DNA of 64,000 nucleotides, taken from NCBI RefSeq assembly GCF_003063625.1, contig NZ_CP026604.1:1922001-1986000 (forward strand), read 5' to 3'. The translations under genes and the position numbers were made by a program. Below the pieces are notes generated by a model. That model was given only the letters and a program-made list of their open reading frames with translations. It did not search any database and had not been told where the DNA came from. This document shows, one piece after another, positions 60,883 through 64,000 of the stretch. This DNA comes from Saccharobesus litoralis (lineage in GTDB: Bacteria > Pseudomonadota > Gammaproteobacteria > Enterobacterales > Alteromonadaceae). How positions within the stretch are numbered: position 1 is the stretch's first letter; the number at the start of each line of letters is the position of its first letter.

Positions 60883-63099
60883 ATGATGAATATTCAAGCG
60901 TTTATTAAATCTATATTTATCGTCACCGGTATAACGTGCCTGGTTGCTTGTCAATCCTTGGTATCGCAACAATATGCAATTAATGCTAATGCTTCCTATC
61001 AAGCTGTTGCGCTGCGTACTGAACTCTTGCTCGGCAATTGGGTAAAAGACATACAGGATCGTCAACCAGAGTTCTCTTGGCAGGTGAATAGTGAACAAGA
61101 CAAGGGAAGTCAGATCGCCTATCAAATTCAAGTATGGCGATTAAACCCAGTGGCAAAAAAAACACTTGTCTGGGATTCTGGCAAGGTTAATACCTCACAA
61201 GCTCAAGCCGTTTCGTATAAAGGGGAAGCCTTGAGTGTTGAAACCGATTACCAATGGCGAGTTAAGGTTTGGATGTCTGATAATACAGGACAAAAACAGC
61301 AAGGTATTTGGTCACAACCACAGAAATTTAGCACCGCCGAGCGATTTAGTCATCAAACCAGTGTTCACCCTTTGATGGCGAGTCCAATTAAAGCAAAAAG
61401 TATAAAACGCTTAACCAATGGCCGATACTTAGTCGATTTTGGTCGCTCCGCGTTTGGATTTCTTGAGCTGAGTCTTACCAGTGGTTCAGCTGGTGTGGTT
61501 AACATTCATTTTGCTGAGCGCGGAACCGATATCGGTATTATCAACAAGCTGCATCGCGGTTCGAGTGTTCGTTATTATAAAGTGCCACTGCCAGTCAACG
61601 CTAAGTTTGATACTTACCGTGTTCAGCCACCGCGTGATAAGCGTAATACCAAAGCTAACAAAGCGATAGCCATTCCCGGTCGATTTGGCCGTATAGCGCC
61701 TTTTCGTTATGTTGAAATTGAAACAAATGATATTGAATTAAGTAATATTTCAGCCACGCAAATGGTAGTGCATTACCCATTTGATCCGTATTCATCATCC
61801 TTCGAATCCAGCAGTGAAGTGCTTAATGCAGTATGGGATTTATCTAAATACAGTATGAAAGCTACAAGTTTTGCCGGTTTATATGTAGATGGTGATCGTG
61901 AGCGAATTCCCTATGAAGCCGACGCCTACATTAACCAACTGTCGCATTATTTAGTTGATAGCGAATATGCCATGGCACGTGCCACACATGAATACTTACT
62001 AAAACACCCAACTTGGCCGACAGAATGGAAGCAACATTCAATTATGATGGCGTGGCAAGATTGGATGTATACTGGTGATCGTGAATCTTTAGCTAATCAT
62101 TACCGAGTGTTAAAAGAGGACAAAAGCTTTTTGTCTTTGCAGAACGAGTTGGGTCTATTGCAAACTTTTCCACCAACTAAAAATCGTCGTAAACCAGGAG
62201 AAAGTCGAGACATAGTTGATTGGCCGCCGAATGAACGTGACGGTTATGACTTTAAACCGGTTAATACCGTTGTTAATGCATTTCACTATTTGAATTTACA
62301 GCAAATGGCCGACATTGCGTTGGTACTAGGGAAAAACACTGATGCACAAATGTATAAACAGCGGGCGGAAAAACTTCATTTTGCTTTTAACCATAACTTG
62401 TTTAACCAAAAAACCGGATTGTATGTAGACGGTTTGGGCTCAAGTCATAGCTCGGCTCACGCTAATATTTTACCTTTGGCCGTTGGCTTAGTGCCGGCCA
62501 ATAAACAAGCTAAAATCATTACGTTTTTGAAAAGCAAAAAGATGGCGGTGAGCGTTTATTTTGCGCAATATTTAATGGAAGCGCTTTATCAAAATCAGCA
62601 AGCTGACTACGCGTTATCGTTATTAACCTCAACGGAGTTACGTAGTTGGTACAACATGATCCGAGTTGGTTCCACTATTACCCTAGAAGCTTGGGATGAT
62701 CAGTTTAAACCTAATCAAGATTGGAACCACGCTTGGGGGGCAGTGCCAGGAAATATTGTTGGGCGCTTTATATTAGGCGTAACACCATTGACTGCTGGGT
62801 TTGAGCAATTTGTTATTGCGCCACAACTCGGAGGGTTACAGTTTGCTAAAGGAAAAGTACCGACAATCAAAGGCGCCGTTTATGTTGATGTTGAACAGCA
62901 AAGCGACAATAAATTAAGCATTACTATCGATATTCCCAACAACAGCCGCGCGAAAGTTGTCGCCCCAATTTTAACCGGTAAAACGATAAAAGCTGTTTTA
63001 GTTGGAGGAGAAGCAATCGCCTTTGATGCTAATTCAGGACAGTTAGGTAATGATCTATTTAGCCCAGGCCATTATCATATTGAAGTGAGCTACCAGTAG
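60883..63099 (+). CDS. GH78 alpha-L-rhamnosidase (lipoprotein)
   Basis: A 738-residue lipoprotein (lipobox LVAC, about residue 24). It has an N-terminal Fn3-like domain (about 45-150: LRTELLLGNWVKDIQDRQPEFSWQV), a rhamnosidase beta-domain (about 170-300) and an (alpha/alpha)6 barrel (about 300-640). The general acid candidate Glu lies in VDGDRERIPYEAD (about 345) and the base candidate Glu in TITLEAWDDQF (about 600), both matching GH78. The final sandwich domain (about 650-738) completes the fold. It is shorter than many GH78 enzymes, which carry an extra N-terminal sandwich. It acts on terminal rhamnose of ulvan fragments. It follows GH106 in one operon. Confidence 0.88.
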   Translation: MMNIQAFIKSIFIVTGITCLVACQSLVSQQYAINANASYQAVALRTELLLGNWVKDIQDRQPEFSWQVNSEQDKGSQIAYQIQVWRLNPVAKKTLVWDSGKVNTSQAQAVSYKGEALSVETDYQWRVKVWMSDNTGQKQQGIWSQPQKFSTAERFSHQTSVHPLMASPIKAKSIKRLTNGRYLVDFGRSAFGFLELSLTSGSAGVVNIHFAERGTDIGIINKLHRGSSVRYYKVPLPVNAKFDTYRVQPPRDKRNTKANKAIAIPGRFGRIAPFRYVEIETNDIELSNISATQMVVHYPFDPYSSSFESSSEVLNAVWDLSKYSMKATSFAGLYVDGDRERIPYEADAYINQLSHYLVDSEYAMARATHEYLLKHPTWPTEWKQHSIMMAWQDWMYTGDRESLANHYRVLKEDKSFLSLQNELGLLQTFPPTKNRRKPGESRDIVDWPPNERDGYDFKPVNTVVNAFHYLNLQQMADIALVLGKNTDAQMYKQRAEKLHFAFNHNLFNQKTGLYVDGLGSSHSSAHANILPLAVGLVPANKQAKIITFLKSKKMAVSVYFAQYLMEALYQNQQADYALSLLTSTELRSWYNMIRVGSTITLEAWDDQFKPNQDWNHAWGAVPGNIVGRFILGVTPLTAGFEQFVIAPQLGGLQFAKGKVPTIKGAVYVDVEQQSDNKLSITIDIPNNSRAKVVAPILTGKTIKAVLVGGEAIAFDANSGQLGNDLFSPGHYHIEVSYQ

Positions 63100-63149
63100 T
63101 CGCAATGAATAAGAATCAATACGAGTAAATAATAAGCAACGAGAATCAA

Positions 63150-63617
63150 ATGACACCAGGTATAAACGCGGCTAAAAAAGCCAAAATTAGCCACAACATT
63201 CATGAATATTCGCATGATTCGGCTAGCGAATCTTACGGCTTAGAAGCCGCAGAAAAGCTAGGTATTGCCCAGGAGCGTGTATTTAAAACCTTGGTCGTCA
63301 GCCTTGAAGGCAAAGAACTGGCGGTAGGGGTGATCCCCGTTGCTTGCAAACTTAGCATGAAGCAAATCGCCAAGTCCGCTAGTGCCAAAAAAGCGAAAAT
63401 GGCTGAACCGGCGGAAGTCGAGCGTTCAACAGGCTATATACTGGGCGGTGTCAGCCCGCTAGGGCAAAAGAAACGCCTAAAAACCTTTATTGATATTTCA
63501 GCTCAGCAGTACGAAACAGTTTTTGTGAGTGCAGGGCGCAGAGGGCTTGAGATAGAACTGAGCCCGAATGATTTAGTTAAGCTTACCAACGCTAAGTTTG
63601 CTGAAATTACGGCCTAG
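63150..63617 (+). CDS. ybaK: Cys-tRNA(Pro)/Cys-tRNA(Cys) deacylase YbaK/EbsC
   Basis: A 155-residue cytoplasmic trans-editing enzyme that hydrolyses mischarged Cys-tRNA(Pro). The essential Lys is K46 in RVFKTLVV; GVIPVACKLSMKQIAKS, GYILGGVSPLGQKKRL and FVSAGRRGLEIELSPNDL are all family hallmarks. It is an ordinary housekeeping gene with no obvious link to the ulvan genes upstream, from which it is separated by 50 bases. It may be read from its own promoter. Confidence 0.95.
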   Translation: MTPGINAAKKAKISHNIHEYSHDSASESYGLEAAEKLGIAQERVFKTLVVSLEGKELAVGVIPVACKLSMKQIAKSASAKKAKMAEPAEVERSTGYILGGVSPLGQKKRLKTFIDISAQQYETVFVSAGRRGLEIELSPNDLVKLTNAKFAEITA

Positions 63618-63670
63618 TACGTTTTAAAATGAATTGGGTGCAATAATTAAGCTCAACGGAAACAATAGTT

Positions 63671-64000
63671 TTATATCGATTTTGCCGCGGCTCTGTATTT
63701 AACAGGAGATTGGCCTTGTACTTTCTTAAAAATACGACTGAAATAATATGGGTCTTGGTAACCTAACTGTTCAGCAATATCACGTATGCTTAGGTTGGTT
63801 TGGTATAATTGCTCACAGGCTTTGCGCATCTTTAATTGTATATAATAAGCGGTGGGGGATTGGTTGGTGCGCTCGCGAAACAGCTTACTGTAATGCGCCA
63901 CACTTTGCCCCGCTTGTGCGGCTAAATCACTAAGCGGGATCGCCATATCTAAATGCTTTTCCATAAATTTAATGCTGGCGTTAATCCCATCTTCTTTGAG
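63671..64000 (-). CDS. AraC-family regulator, C-terminal half (partial at window edge)
   Basis: The frame stays open to the last base of the window, with LKEDGINASIKF preceding MEKHLD, so the gene begins outside. The visible 109 residues are the AraC-type double helix-turn-helix: LSDLAAQAGQSVAHYSKLFRERTNQSPTAYYIQLKMRKACEQLYQTNLSIRDIAEQLGYQDPYYFSRIFKKVQGQSP. The unseen N-terminal part usually holds a sugar-binding domain. Its convergent position next to the rhamnosidase operon makes it a candidate rhamnose- or ulvan-responsive regulator, but the target is not shown. Confidence 0.9.
   Translation of the reverse strand, partial: LKEDGINASIKFMEKHLDMAIPLSDLAAQAGQSVAHYSKLFRERTNQSPTAYYIQLKMRKACEQLYQTNLSIRDIAEQLGYQDPYYFSRIFKKVQGQSPVKYRAAAKSI

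Noticed and set aside
1-64000. tRNA, rRNA or replication origin
   Set aside because: I found no cloverleaf with the typical T-loop, no rRNA sequence and no DnaA-box cluster or replication gene.

Overview
The window looks like a chromosomal segment of a marine, alga-associated gammaproteobacterium of the Alteromonadales (Alteromonas / Paraglaciecola / Catenovulum type). This is inferred from gene content (ulvan lyases, rhamnosidases, a choline-sulfatase-like arylsulfatase, RhaT), moderate-to-low GC, and many lipoprotein exoenzymes; no rRNA or other marker gene is present to fix the genus. I see no tRNA, rRNA or CRISPR array.

The main theme is breakdown of ulvan, the sulfated rhamnose-uronic acid polysaccharide of green algae. 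Relevant genes are spread in blocks: a PL24 ulvan lyase lipoprotein (1121-2701); a heparinase II/III-fold lyase (10374-12980); a sulfatase (30861-32354); a 1290-residue PL24 lyase with six Ig-like repeats and a C-terminal discoidin-like domain (36186-40058); a GH106 rhamnosidase, the RhaT rhamnose symporter and an arabinose-isomerase-fold sugar isomerase (44100-50175); a PL25 lyase and a DUF1961 lipoprotein (52944-55455); and a GH106-GH78 rhamnosidase operon (57369-63099). Together they would cleave ulvan outside the cell or at the outer membrane, desulfate it, release rhamnose, import it and isomerise it. An ECF sigma factor with a FecR-LamG anti-sigma-like sensor (41446-43670), and an AraC regulator running off the right edge, are possible controllers. 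No SusCD/TonB-dependent receptor and no GH88/GH105 unsaturated glucuronyl hydrolase lies in the window.

Between these blocks lies accessory DNA. There is an IS50-like insertion with OE/IE-like ends and an exact 9-bp target duplication (2928-4443); an ImmA-DUF4411 toxin-antitoxin-like pair (6183-7816); a BlaI-BlaR1/TonB sensor pair with visible operators (8246-9909); an RHS cassette with a metzincin lipoprotein, a split RHS head and a possible immunity protein (13069-21499); a Tn7/Mu-like DDE + AAA-ATPase transposon holding a small 57-residue gene (about 21813-25447) that cut off an XRE regulator; an IS1111-type IS110 element (55648-57192); and two adjacent addiction/defence modules (50478-52473).

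The most interesting defence candidate is 50478-51799: a small ADP-ribosyltransferase-like toxin, a 100-residue antitoxin and a SecB-like chaperone in T-A-C order. It resembles the CmdTAC anti-phage toxin-antitoxin-chaperone system and lies beside a Phd-ParE pair. Several families of dispersed repeats (found at about 0.5/48.6 kb, 32.5/35.4/40.3 kb, and 40.2/41.1/52.7 kb) fill most intergenic gaps; one pair directly brackets a four-gene cassette (32.7-35.4 kb).
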